DNA from: CAMFLJ01 sp963702555 | GTDB taxonomy: Bacteria; Actinomycetota; Acidimicrobiia; Acidimicrobiales; Acidimicrobilacustridaceae | Reading direction: 5' to 3' | Length of the DNA stretch: 64,000 bases | Assembly (NCBI GenBank): GCA_963702555.1 | Contig: CAVPCW010000011.1 | Span: forward strand, 496,001 to 560,000 | Shown here: piece after piece, positions 24,981 to 33,092 of the stretch | How the letters are laid out: the number at the start of each line of letters is the position of its first letter | Numbering within the stretch: position 1 is the stretch's first letter | The notes under the pieces: generated by a model | What the model saw: only the letters and a program-made list of their open reading frames with translations | Database searches by the model: none | Told to the model about the DNA's origin: nothing | Position numbers and translations under genes: made by a program

Positions 24981-25747
24981 CAGCGCTGCTCGAAGCGACG
25001 GCCATCACCAAATCCTTCTCGGGGATCCGCGCCCTCGACGGGGTCGACCTCTCCGTCGAGAAGGGCCAGCGGGTGGGGCTGATCGGACCCAACGGGGCGG
25101 GCAAGACCACGTTCTTCAACTGCCTGCTCGGCATCAGCCCGCAGACCACAGGCAAGATCGTCTTCGACGGCCACGACCTTCGGGGGATGTCGGTGCAGCG
25201 CCGGGCCCGCGCCGGCATCGGCCGGACCTTCCAGCGCATCGAGCTCTTCGCGGACACGACCGTCCGTGAGCACCTGCTGATCGCCGAGCGGATCCGCAAC
25301 GGCACCGGCTCCTTCTTCAAGGACCTCATCGGCCTCGGTCGTTCCACCGCGGCCGAGATCGCCGAAGCCGATGCCGTCCTGGAGCTGCTCGGGCTCGAAG
25401 ATCTCGCCGACGCCCAGATCGAGAGCCTCAGCCTCGGCAAGGGTCGCCTGGTCGAGGTGGGGCGGGCGCTGATGACCCGACCCCAGCTGCTTCTGCTCGA
25501 CGAGCCGTCGTCAGGTCTCGATCACTCGGAGACGGCGGCGCTGGCCCAGACCCTCCGGGAGGTCCAGGCGGAGCAGGGCTTCGCCATCCTCCTGGTGGAG
25601 CACGACGTGGAGCTGGTGACCAGCTTCACGGAGCGGACCTACGTCCTGGACTTCGGCCGCACCATCGCCGCCGGGCCGACCGCCGAAGTCATGCACGACC
25701 CCGCCGTGCGCAGGGCCTACCTCGGGGACCTGGGGGTGGGGCGATGA
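24977..25747 (+). CDS. ABC transporter ATP-binding protein, LivG type, 256 aa
   Basis: This is one of the two ATPases of the importer. Walker A is GPNGAGKTT, Walker B LLLLDEPSSGLD, the H-loop LLVEHDVELV. The signature (C-loop) reads LSLGKGR, not the family's LSxGQ form. As the C-loop acts on ATP bound to the partner ATPase, this may make one of the two sites weaker. The length and the RTFQRIELFADTTVREHLLI segment are typical of LivG. The start overlaps the permease stop and its own stop overlaps the LivF start, so all are coupled. Confidence 0.9.
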   Translation: MTALLEATAITKSFSGIRALDGVDLSVEKGQRVGLIGPNGAGKTTFFNCLLGISPQTTGKIVFDGHDLRGMSVQRRARAGIGRTFQRIELFADTTVREHLLIAERIRNGTGSFFKDLIGLGRSTAAEIAEADAVLELLGLEDLADAQIESLSLGKGRLVEVGRALMTRPQLLLLDEPSSGLDHSETAALAQTLREVQAEQGFAILLVEHDVELVTSFTERTYVLDFGRTIAAGPTAEVMHDPAVRRAYLGDLGVGR

Positions 25748-26463
25748 TCGCCGTCGCCCCGATGCTCGAGCTCGACGACGTCTACGCCTCGTACGGACCG
25801 TTCCGTGCCCTCTTCGGCGTGTCGTTGACCGTCGGGCGGGGTGAGGCCGTGGCCCTGCTCGGTGCCAACGGGATGGGCAAGACGACCGTGGCTCGCGTCG
25901 CCAGCGGCCTGGTCAAGCCGACCTCGGGGACGGTGTCGCTCGAAGGCATCGACGTCACCAATCGCCCGACCCGTGACTTCGCCCGGCTGGGGGTGGCCCA
26001 TGCACCTGAGGGCCGGTCGGTCTTCGCCACGTTCACGGTGGAGGAGAACCTGACGTTGTCGTTCCGGGGGTCGCTCGGTCGGGCCGGCGTGAGCGGCGGA
26101 CTGGAACGGGCCTACGAGCTGTTCCCGAAGCTCGGGGTGCGTCGTAAGCAGATCGCCGGCACGCTCTCGGGGGGTGAGCAGCGCATGCTCTCCCTGGCCC
26201 GGGTGATGGTGGAGGCTCCGAAGCTCCTCGTTGCCGACGAGCTCTCGTTGGGGCTGGCGCCCATCATCGTCGACGAGGTCTACGAGCTCCTGGCCACCAT
26301 CCGCGACGGCGGCACCTCGTTGCTGATCGTCGAGCAGCAGATCGGTCCCGCTCTCCGGCTGTGCAGCAGGGCGGTGCTGCTGGATCGCGGCGCCGTGCGC
26401 TGGGAAGGAGACGCGGAGGGGGCGGCCGACATCATGGCCGACGCCATGTTCCAAGGAGAGTGA
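25744..26463 (+). CDS. ABC transporter ATP-binding protein, LivF type, 239 aa
   Basis: This is the second importer ATPase. Walker A is GANGMGKTT, the signature is the normal LSGGEQR, and Walker B is KLLVADELSLGLAP, a LivF hallmark with the catalytic Glu. The segment APEGRSVFATFTVEENL is also LivF-like. Its start overlaps LivG by 4 bases, and it ends three bases before the cytochrome P450 gene. The importer set is therefore complete: one receptor, one fused permease, two ATPases. Confidence 0.92.
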   Translation: MIAVAPMLELDDVYASYGPFRALFGVSLTVGRGEAVALLGANGMGKTTVARVASGLVKPTSGTVSLEGIDVTNRPTRDFARLGVAHAPEGRSVFATFTVEENLTLSFRGSLGRAGVSGGLERAYELFPKLGVRRKQIAGTLSGGEQRMLSLARVMVEAPKLLVADELSLGLAPIIVDEVYELLATIRDGGTSLLIVEQQIGPALRLCSRAVLLDRGAVRWEGDAEGAADIMADAMFQGE

Positions 26464-26466
26464 GCC

Positions 26467-27660
26467 GTGGAGTTCGACCCGTTCAGCAGGGAGTTCTTCG
26501 AAAGCCCTGACGAGGTGTACCGGTGGCTGCGGGACGAGGCGCCCGTCTACCACAACCCGGATGTCGGGTTCTGGGCGGTCTCGCGCTACGCCGACTGCGT
26601 CGAGGTGCACCGCGACGTCGCCGCGTTCACCTCGACCCACGGGCTGACCATCGACCAGCTCACCAGTCCCGAGTTCGGCGAGATGACCGGCTTGATGAAC
26701 TCGATGATCATGATGGACCCGCCGATGCACGACCGGATGCGAAAGCTCGTCAGCCGGGCGTTCACGCCACGACGCATCGCCGACTGGGGCCCGGTGGTCG
26801 ACACCGTGATCGGCTCGATCCTCGACGACCTCGAAGGACGCGACGGCTTCGACCTGGTCAGGGACTTCAGTGGCCCGTTCCCGGTGGAGGTCATCTGCGC
26901 CATCGTCGGCGTCCCGGAGGGCGACCGTCAGCAGATCCGGCACTGGACCGATCGCCTGCTCGAACGGGAGGTGGGCAATCCGTTCCCCACCGCGGCCGGC
27001 ATCGAGGCCGCCCTCGAATCCTCCGCCTACATGCAGCAACTGGTGGCCGACAAGCGTCGGCACCCGTCCGACGACATGGTCGGCCACCTCGTAGAGGCCG
27101 AGATCGAGCGCGAGGACGGATCGATCGACCATCTCGACGACACCGAGATCGCCGGCTTCGTCAGCCTCCTCACTGCCGCGGGCAGTGAGACGGTCACGAA
27201 GCTCATCGGCAATGCCGCGTTGATCTTCGCCGACAACCCCGGCGAGCTCGCCCGGATCAAGGCCGACCCGTCGCTGACCCCCGGGGCCGTCGAGGAGGTG
27301 TTGCGGTACCGCCCGCCGTCGCAGTACCAGGGTCGCTTCTGCCTCGAGGACCGGACGTTCCACGGCGTCACCATCCCTGCGGGAAGCCCCGTCCTCGTCG
27401 TCACCGGCGCCGCGACCCGCGACCCGCGGGCCTACGAGGATCCGGATCGTTTCGACATCCAGCGGGAGGGACCGCTCGGCATCACGTTCGGCCACGGGAT
27501 CCACTACTGCATCGGTGCCCACCTGGCCCGGCTCGAGAGTCGCGTCGCCATCGACGAGCTCTACCGCCGCTGGCCCGATCTCGAGATCGACCGCGCCGGA
27601 GTCGAGTGGGTGCAGATGTCGAACGTCGCCGGTCCCGCCAGCGTGCCGGTCGCGGTCTGA
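26467..27660 (+). CDS. Cytochrome P450 monooxygenase, 397 aa
   Basis: This is a soluble bacterial P450 that hydroxylates an unactivated carbon. The heme-binding loop FGHGIHYCIGAHLAR places the cysteine ligand at about residue 348. The I-helix oxygen-activation motif is TAAGSETV (Glu in place of the more common Asp), and the ExxR motif is EEVLR. The GTG start is preceded by AAGGAGAG inside the LivF gene. It is the last gene of the importer operon, so the enzyme is made together with uptake; an early oxidation of the imported compound is the natural reading. The ferredoxin at 11620 is the likely electron donor. Confidence 0.92.
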   Translation: MEFDPFSREFFESPDEVYRWLRDEAPVYHNPDVGFWAVSRYADCVEVHRDVAAFTSTHGLTIDQLTSPEFGEMTGLMNSMIMMDPPMHDRMRKLVSRAFTPRRIADWGPVVDTVIGSILDDLEGRDGFDLVRDFSGPFPVEVICAIVGVPEGDRQQIRHWTDRLLEREVGNPFPTAAGIEAALESSAYMQQLVADKRRHPSDDMVGHLVEAEIEREDGSIDHLDDTEIAGFVSLLTAAGSETVTKLIGNAALIFADNPGELARIKADPSLTPGAVEEVLRYRPPSQYQGRFCLEDRTFHGVTIPAGSPVLVVTGAATRDPRAYEDPDRFDIQREGPLGITFGHGIHYCIGAHLARLESRVAIDELYRRWPDLEIDRAGVEWVQMSNVAGPASVPVAV

Positions 27661-27690
27661 GGGGGTCGAGGCCTCACTCGCCGGCCGCGC

Positions 27691-29028
27691 TCAGCGGGAA
27701 CGGGCGGGTGCCCAGACCTCGGAGGGACCGCCGGCTGCGGGCGTGTCCCAGAGCAGCTGCCGGCGTCGGGCTCGGCGCACCAGGAGGTCGAGGAGCCTGT
27801 GGTCGCCGGCGCCGGCGGCCGCGGAGGCGAGATCGGCCAGGTCCGCGTCCACCGCGCCGGCCCCGAGGGTGGCGCGGAGGTCGCCGGCCTCGAGCGACTG
27901 CAGTTCGTCGTTGAGGTGTTCCCTCGCCTCGTCGTGTTCCAGGACCAGGAGTCGATCGCGGATCCGCAGCTTCGCCACCGGGTCGGTGTCGGCGGCGAGC
28001 TCGTCACGGAGATCGTGGATGGTCGCGGCGCGGGTCGACGTGTCGCCGATCGTGGGAGGCTCCGGAACCTCCGCCGTCGTGGGCGTGAACCCCACGGCGT
28101 CGGCGAGGGCGCAGCCGAGCCCGGTGAGGAAGCGGTGGTGGGGGGCCATGTAGGCGTTGAGCCCGAGGGCGCCGCCGCCGCGGTGGATGACCGCTCCGGT
28201 CGTGACCGCGCAGCGGAGCTGGACCATCGCCGCGTAGTAGCGCACCGCTTCCGGGTCAACGGCGCACCCGGTCGCCTCCTCGTACAGTTGGTCGCGGCGT
28301 CCGGTGTCGGCGAACGCCCCCCGCTGACCGGAGCGCATGTCGATCCAGGCGATGTCGTCCATCGGATCGCCGAGGTGGGCGAACTCCCAGTCGACCAGGC
28401 CCGTGACGACGCCGGCCTCGTGCAGGAAGTTCCCCGGCCCGGTGTCTCCCTGGACGAGGGCGGTGCGGCTGACCGCGCCGGGTGCCATCCGCTGGAGCCA
28501 GCCGAACCCGTACACGATCATCGGTTCGCTCATCAGCCCGTTCGCCGTGGCGATCCGGCGCCAGCGATCGAGGTCGTCGAGGGCGTGGGCCTCGGCGGAG
28601 GTGGGGCTGGTGAAGCCGGGGAGATCGAGGTCGGAGGGGTCGAGGCGGTGGAGCGCACCGAGCGCACCGAAGAAGCCGGCCAGCACCCGGCCGGCCTCGG
28701 GGCCGTCCTCGTCGTCGATCCTGGCCGTGCCCGGGAGGCGCTCGAGCACGAGTGTCTCGCCGTCAGGAGCCGTGGCGATCAGATCGGCGATCGGCGGCCC
28801 CGTGTCCTTCAGCGCCCGGTAGACCACGGCTTCGCGTGCCAGGGAGAACGCCGTCCCGCCGAAGGCCCCTCCTTCTCCCTGCTGTCGCACGACGATCCGA
28901 CGGGAGTCCTCCGGTCGACCGATCTCGACGAACCACGTCTCACGGGAGCCCCCGCCGAAGCTGCGGCGCGCCGAGGTGATCGGGCCGTCGAGCTCGGCCT
29001 CGAGCCAGCGTCGGAGGTCGGCGTCCAC
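27691..29028 (-). CDS. Phosphotransferase (APH / ACAD10-like kinase fold), 445 aa
   Basis: This protein has the aminoglycoside-phosphotransferase kinase fold: RSFGGGSRETWFVEI (nucleotide loop), the catalytic-loop variant LVQGDTGPGNFL, and the metal motif GLVDWEFAHLGDP. The His of the usual HGD is Gln here. The C-terminal 130 residues are extra, helical and charged. Relatives occur beside acyl-CoA dehydrogenases across actinobacteria and in the ACAD10/11 proteins of animals, where phosphorylation of a 4-hydroxyacyl-CoA is known. That role is attractive here but not shown. The GTG start lies 12 bases after the MaoC-like gene. Confidence 0.85.
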   Translation of the reverse strand: MDADLRRWLEAELDGPITSARRSFGGGSRETWFVEIGRPEDSRRIVVRQQGEGGAFGGTAFSLAREAVVYRALKDTGPPIADLIATAPDGETLVLERLPGTARIDDEDGPEAGRVLAGFFGALGALHRLDPSDLDLPGFTSPTSAEAHALDDLDRWRRIATANGLMSEPMIVYGFGWLQRMAPGAVSRTALVQGDTGPGNFLHEAGVVTGLVDWEFAHLGDPMDDIAWIDMRSGQRGAFADTGRRDQLYEEATGCAVDPEAVRYYAAMVQLRCAVTTGAVIHRGGGALGLNAYMAPHHRFLTGLGCALADAVGFTPTTAEVPEPPTIGDTSTRAATIHDLRDELAADTDPVAKLRIRDRLLVLEHDEAREHLNDELQSLEAGDLRATLGAGAVDADLADLASAAAGAGDHRLLDLLVRRARRRQLLWDTPAAGGPSEVWAPARSR

Positions 29029-29040
29029 GGGCCGACTCCG

Positions 29041-30321
29041 TCAGATGCCGCGACGGGCGTTGTCCAGCTCGATGTGGCGGGCGTGCAGCTCGACCGCCTT
29101 GTGCGCCAGCTCGTGGGGGACCGTCGCGAACATCGGCAGTCCCGCCGTCCGCGACGGCAGCCCCACCGTGGCCTTGCCGTTGGCGGTCTCGACTCCGCGC
29201 TGGTTGACCATCGTGAGCTCGATGTCGACGACGTGGCCGGCCTCCTCGACCCGCTTGTCGACCACCGACGCGCTGAGGAACTGGGTGTCGCCCTGGTAGT
29301 TGAACTTGCGGATCGAGTCCTCGAGGCGCAGGAGGCAGCCGTCGTCGCCCATCCAGTCGGTGACGTGGTGTTGGAACCAGCTCTGGCGCATGACCCCGTA
29401 GTCGTAGGCCATCGGGTTGCCGATGGCCTGGGCCCACGCCGAGTCCCAGTGCAGGCGTTGTGCCACGTCGGGGACACCCATCTCGTTCTTGATGTAGAAG
29501 GGCCTGATACGGGTCCGGTTCTTGTAGCCGACACGCGAGGAGCGCAGGCCGTAGGGCACGAATCCGTACCCGCCGGCATGGAAGGCGATGATCTCGGTGA
29601 CGGTGAGCGGGCCCTTCACCATCGGCTGCAGCTCGTCACCGACGGCCACGTCCTCCCACCACCGCTTCTCCGGACCCCGTACCTCTTCGTTGGAGTAGAT
29701 CTCGTCGATCCGTGCGATGTCGTCGTCGGTGTAGTGAGCCGGCTCGATGTCGAGGTACTTGCCGCGGTCGCGGGACTCCTTGCGGGCGGTGAGGATGGTG
29801 AGCACCCGGTAGACCCCGACGACCTCCACGCGCTGGTTGAAGATGGCCTGACGGCTGACCTGGATCACCGAGCGGCCGGCGAACTCGGAGTCCTTCGTCT
29901 CGACGGACTCGAGCCCGCTGAAGCTGTAGAGGCGGTCGCCGGGATAGACCTGTCGGTAGAAGTCCCACGTCCCGCCGGAGACGAAGACGTGGATGCCGCG
30001 GAACAGGCCCTTGGTGGCTCGGGCGATGTCCTTGGGGATCGGGTCGCCCAGCAGCGGGGCCTTGAGATGGCCGATGAAGGTGGGTGACGCCACCTGTGAA
30101 CCCCAGCGGGTCGTTGGTCCGTACTCCTCGTCGACGTGCAAGGGGTTGTCGTCACCCATCCCGAGCGCCCAGTTCCGGATCGCGTCCGGCGTGGCCGTCG
30201 AGATGTGCTCCCGTCGGCGGTTCGTGGTCTCGATCCCGATGAGCAGCCGTGCGTTCTCGATGTCCTCGTCTGACAACTCGTAGGACACGGCGCGCTCGAA
30301 CTCGGCTTCCAGGTCGCTCAT
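29041..30321 (-). CDS. Double-hotdog MaoC-like dehydratase, 426 aa
   Basis: This protein carries two hotdog halves. The N-terminal half resembles the FAS1-like dehydratase domain (DAIRNWALGMGDDNPLHVDEEYG), the C-terminal half the MaoC hydratase domain (VTEIIAFHAGGYGFVPYG, GVMRQSWFQHHVTDWMGDDG). Proteins of this build hydrate or dehydrate bulky acyl-CoAs in sterol breakdown, and many are found in actinobacteria. A strong AAAGGGGAG sequence precedes ATG 30321. It leads a two-gene unit with the phosphotransferase. It diverges from the hydratase at 30416, with a separate palindrome (30364-30390) between them and not the 14-bp dyad. Confidence 0.85.
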   Translation of the reverse strand: MSDLEAEFERAVSYELSDEDIENARLLIGIETTNRRREHISTATPDAIRNWALGMGDDNPLHVDEEYGPTTRWGSQVASPTFIGHLKAPLLGDPIPKDIARATKGLFRGIHVFVSGGTWDFYRQVYPGDRLYSFSGLESVETKDSEFAGRSVIQVSRQAIFNQRVEVVGVYRVLTILTARKESRDRGKYLDIEPAHYTDDDIARIDEIYSNEEVRGPEKRWWEDVAVGDELQPMVKGPLTVTEIIAFHAGGYGFVPYGLRSSRVGYKNRTRIRPFYIKNEMGVPDVAQRLHWDSAWAQAIGNPMAYDYGVMRQSWFQHHVTDWMGDDGCLLRLEDSIRKFNYQGDTQFLSASVVDKRVEEAGHVVDIELTMVNQRGVETANGKATVGLPSRTAGLPMFATVPHELAHKAVELHARHIELDNARRGI

Positions 30322-30363
30322 CCCGGCTCCCCTTTCCCCCCGGCTGCCCAGTCGGGCCACCGC

Positions 30364-30390
30364 CGAAAACCTATCGCCATTAGGGTTTCG
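30364..30390. promoter_or_regulatory. 27-bp imperfect palindrome between divergent genes
   Basis: The sequence has arms CGAAAACCTA and TAGGGTTTCG around a 7-base centre; 9 of 10 arm positions are complementary. It is the only dyad in the 94-base gap between the MaoC-like gene (minus) and the hydratase (plus). It is AT-richer than its surroundings and so likely overlaps the promoters. It is unrelated to the 14-bp dyad and implies a second regulator. Confidence 0.6.
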
Positions 30391-30415
30391 GCGACGCTGC
30401 CGAGAGGATCTGCGA

Positions 30416-31219
30416 GTGCCAGACGCTGCCGCATCCACGCTGATCGCCGAGCAGGCGACGGGGGTGTTGACCCTCACCATCAACCGACCCGAGCGGGGAA
30501 ACGCCCTCGACGGACCGACGGTGGACCTGTTCATCGACGTCCTCCAGGATCTGGCCGCCGATCCGGGGGAGGTCCGTGCCGTGCTGCTGCGCAGCGAGGG
30601 CAGTCACTTCTGCACGGGCGCGGACATCGGAGGCGCGGATCGCGGGCAGAGAGGAACCGTCGGGCACATGGTTCGCGCCCTCGGGCGGGGGCCTCACCGG
30701 CTGATCGAACTGCTGTGGGACTGCCGCCTGCCGGTGGTGGCCGAGTTGACGGGCCGGTCCTCGGGCCTCGGTCTCCACGTCGCTCTGACCGCAGATGTCA
30801 CCGTGGCGGCCGAGAGCGCCACGTTCGCGGAGCCGTTCGTCGACCGCGGGTTCAGCGTCGACAGTGGCGGCTCGTGGCTCCTGCCCCGCTTCGTTGGCCT
30901 CACCCGCGCCAAGCGGATGCTCTACACGTCCGAGGTGGTCGACGCGTCGACCGCCCTGGAGTGGGGGCTGGTGTCCGAGGTGGTGCCCGACGCCGGGGTC
31001 GCCACGCGCGCCCAGGGGGCCGCCCAGAGCCTCGCCCGGCAGGCCACCTTCGCCCTCGGTGTCACCAAGGGATTGCTCCACCGTCACCTCGACGGCGACC
31101 TGGGCGCCGCGGTGCAGGCGGAGGCCGAAGCCATCGAGCTGACGATCCGCAGTGACGACTTCAAGGAAGGGATCCGCGCCTTCTCGGAGAAGCGTCCCCC
31201 CGACTTCAGGGGGCACTGA
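30416..31219 (+). CDS. Enoyl-CoA hydratase/isomerase family protein (PaaG-like), 267 aa
   Basis: This is a crotonase-fold protein. The acyl-binding loops HFCTGADIGG and TGRSSGLGLH are present. In the active site the classical PE glutamate is replaced (FAEPFVDRGFSVDSGGS), and the Asp of SVDSGG is kept. This is the pattern of enoyl-CoA isomerases of the PaaG/ECI type, so isomerisation is more likely than hydration. The start is a GTG preceded by AGAGGA; the 27-bp palindrome is 25 bases upstream. It is followed after 64 bases by a second crotonase. Confidence 0.88.
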   Translation: MPDAAASTLIAEQATGVLTLTINRPERGNALDGPTVDLFIDVLQDLAADPGEVRAVLLRSEGSHFCTGADIGGADRGQRGTVGHMVRALGRGPHRLIELLWDCRLPVVAELTGRSSGLGLHVALTADVTVAAESATFAEPFVDRGFSVDSGGSWLLPRFVGLTRAKRMLYTSEVVDASTALEWGLVSEVVPDAGVATRAQGAAQSLARQATFALGVTKGLLHRHLDGDLGAAVQAEAEAIELTIRSDDFKEGIRAFSEKRPPDFRGH

Positions 31220-31283
31220 CCATGGTTCCCCCGCGCCCGGATGATCCGGGGCCCGGCCAAGGCTCGTTCCCTAGACTCCTCGG

Positions 31284-32063
31284 ATGAGCAGCATCACGGT
31301 CAGCCTCGATGACGGCATCGCGACCGTGGTGTTCGATCGGCCGCCGGTCAACGCCATCGACCGGCCGTCGATGGTCGAGCTGGGGGAGATCTTCGCCTCG
31401 TTCGAGGCCGACCGGAACGTCCGGGTGGCCATCTTCACCTCGGCCGGTCGGCGGGCGTTCATCGCCGGCGTCGATCTGGGTACCGTCGGGGGTGGCGAGT
31501 CGGATGAGGAGGATCCGGGTGCGCTGCTGGATCCCGGTCGTGTGGCTCGCGATGCCATGTGGGCGATCACCGACTGCGCGGTGCCGGTGATCGCGGCGGT
31601 CAACGGGCCCGCCATCGGGGCGGGACTCGCGTTCGCCGCGTGCTGCGACATGATCGTCGCCAGCGACAACGCCACCTTCGGGACCACGGAGATCAACGTC
31701 GGGCTCCTCGGTGCCAGTGCCCACCTCTCCACCCTGGTCGGTCGGCACAAGGCGAGGGAGATGTTCTTCACCGGCGAGCTGGTGCCGGCCGCCGATCTCC
31801 ATCGCATCGGTGCCGTGCGGGCGGTGGTGGAACACGACCAGCTCATGCCCACGGCACTGGAACTCGCTCGTGCCCTCGCCGACAAGAGCCCGATCGCCTT
31901 GCGCATGGCCAAGGCGTCGATGAACCAGGTCGAGGGCCTCCCCCTGAAGGAGGCCTACCGGATCGAACAGACCTACACGGACAGACTGGCCCGCTTCGAG
32001 GACTCGTCGGAAGCGCGAGAGGCCTTCTTCGAGAAGCGAGAACCGCACTGGAAGTGGCGTTGA
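31284..32063 (+). CDS. Enoyl-CoA hydratase, 259 aa
   Basis: This crotonase keeps both hydratase glutamates, one in FGTTEINVG and one in AREMFFTGE. The oxyanion segments RAFIAGVDLG and NGPAIGAGLAF are normal. In contrast to its upstream neighbour it is likely a true hydratase. The C-terminus has the usual EAFFEKREPHW. A TAGACT hexamer ends 9 bases before the ATG, so there may be a promoter of its own with a very short leader. The following DUF7064-like gene starts 24 bases after its stop. Confidence 0.9.
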   Translation: MSSITVSLDDGIATVVFDRPPVNAIDRPSMVELGEIFASFEADRNVRVAIFTSAGRRAFIAGVDLGTVGGGESDEEDPGALLDPGRVARDAMWAITDCAVPVIAAVNGPAIGAGLAFAACCDMIVASDNATFGTTEINVGLLGASAHLSTLVGRHKAREMFFTGELVPAADLHRIGAVRAVVEHDQLMPTALELARALADKSPIALRMAKASMNQVEGLPLKEAYRIEQTYTDRLARFEDSSEAREAFFEKREPHWKWR

Positions 32064-32087
32064 GCGGCGTCGGGACGCGGTGGGTGA

Positions 32088-33092
32088 ATGGCCGAGGGTG
32101 ACCAGCGACTGCTCACGCCGGCAGACGACGACTTCCATGCCCCGGTGGCGGACGAGTGGTGGTCCCACGAGACGTGCTGGTTCTGGTTCTCGGTGCCCGA
32201 GAGGGCGTTGGGGGCCTGGATCTACAACTGGATCCGACCGAACATCGGCGTCACCGGTGGGGGGGTGTCGGTCTGGGATGACAGCACCTCCTCGCACTGG
32301 GAGGCGCCGTACCACTCGAACTACTCCAACCTGCGTCTGCCCGCGCCGCGTGATCTCCGCCGGATCACCTTCCCGACGGGGGTGTCGGTGGAGATGCTGG
32401 AACCCCTGAGCCGCTACCGCCTCTCCTTCGCCGACGAGCCGATGATCTCCTTCGACCTGGAGTTCGCCGCGGTGATGGAACCCTGGGTGAGCGTGGTCGA
32501 GGTCGACGGGGTTCCGCGGCCCAACCACTTCGACCAGTTCGGACGGGTCACCGGATCCCTCGACCTGCACGGGGAGCAGATCGAGGTCGACTGCCTCGCC
32601 ATACGCGACCGCACGTGGACGATTCGATCCGAACGGTGGAGGCGCGGGGGCGGGTACGGCTACACGAGCGCGGCGGCCGACTCCGGCGAGTCGTTCCTCG
32701 TCATCGGCGACGAGGAGTCGGTTCACGGCTTCGTGGTGCTCGATGGGCGGAGGTCGGGGCTGGTTGCCGGTGGTCGGCGGGTCGAACGCCATCCGGAGCA
32801 CGGGTATGTCACCCGGGTGATGATCGACGCCGCGGACACCGAGGGCAGGACGCTGGTGGCCGAGGGTCGGTCGATCAGTCGGATCGCCATGCCCGTCCCG
32901 GGCGTCCACGGAGTGGTGTGGGCCAGCGTCGTGGCCTGGACGATCAACGGTGTCGCGGCATGGGGGGACGATCAGGAGCCGTGGCCGGTCACGGGCTGGT
33001 CGAGGCTGCCGTCGAAACTGACATCGGCGTCAGGTAGTCGCTACGCTCTTCCCAGCGGACGTACCGGGGGGTCGTGGTGCAGCTCGGGTTGA
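32088..33092 (+). CDS. DUF7064/AttH-like protein of unknown function, 334 aa
   Basis: This is a beta-rich protein that resembles the DUF7064/DUF7065 (CrtC/AttH-like) calycin family, judged from WWSHETCWFWFS, the long WxW-type strands, and the RDRTWTIRSERWRRGGGYGY segment; no reaction is established for that family in catabolic clusters. There is no signal peptide. The last 30 residues (after GWSRLPSK) are low in conserved character. They are encoded across operator site 9 and overlap the next gene's start by 16 bases. An original stop could therefore have lain earlier, or the promoter evolved within the coding end. The start has no strong Shine-Dalgarno sequence. Confidence 0.68.
   Translation: MAEGDQRLLTPADDDFHAPVADEWWSHETCWFWFSVPERALGAWIYNWIRPNIGVTGGGVSVWDDSTSSHWEAPYHSNYSNLRLPAPRDLRRITFPTGVSVEMLEPLSRYRLSFADEPMISFDLEFAAVMEPWVSVVEVDGVPRPNHFDQFGRVTGSLDLHGEQIEVDCLAIRDRTWTIRSERWRRGGGYGYTSAAADSGESFLVIGDEESVHGFVVLDGRRSGLVAGGRRVERHPEHGYVTRVMIDAADTEGRTLVAEGRSISRIAMPVPGVHGVVWASVVAWTINGVAAWGDDQEPWPVTGWSRLPSKLTSASGSRYALPSGRTGGSWCSSG
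33019..33032. promoter_or_regulatory. 14-bp dyad operator, site 9 (TGACA-TCGG-CGTCA), inside a coding end
   Basis: The site lies within the last 25 codons of the DUF7064-like gene, 44 bases before the next start. CTGACA at 33018-33023 and TACGCT at 33042-33047 are spaced 18 bases, which fits -35 and -10 elements. The dyad thus overlaps the -35 box of the acyl-CoA dehydrogenase operon. Confidence 0.7.
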
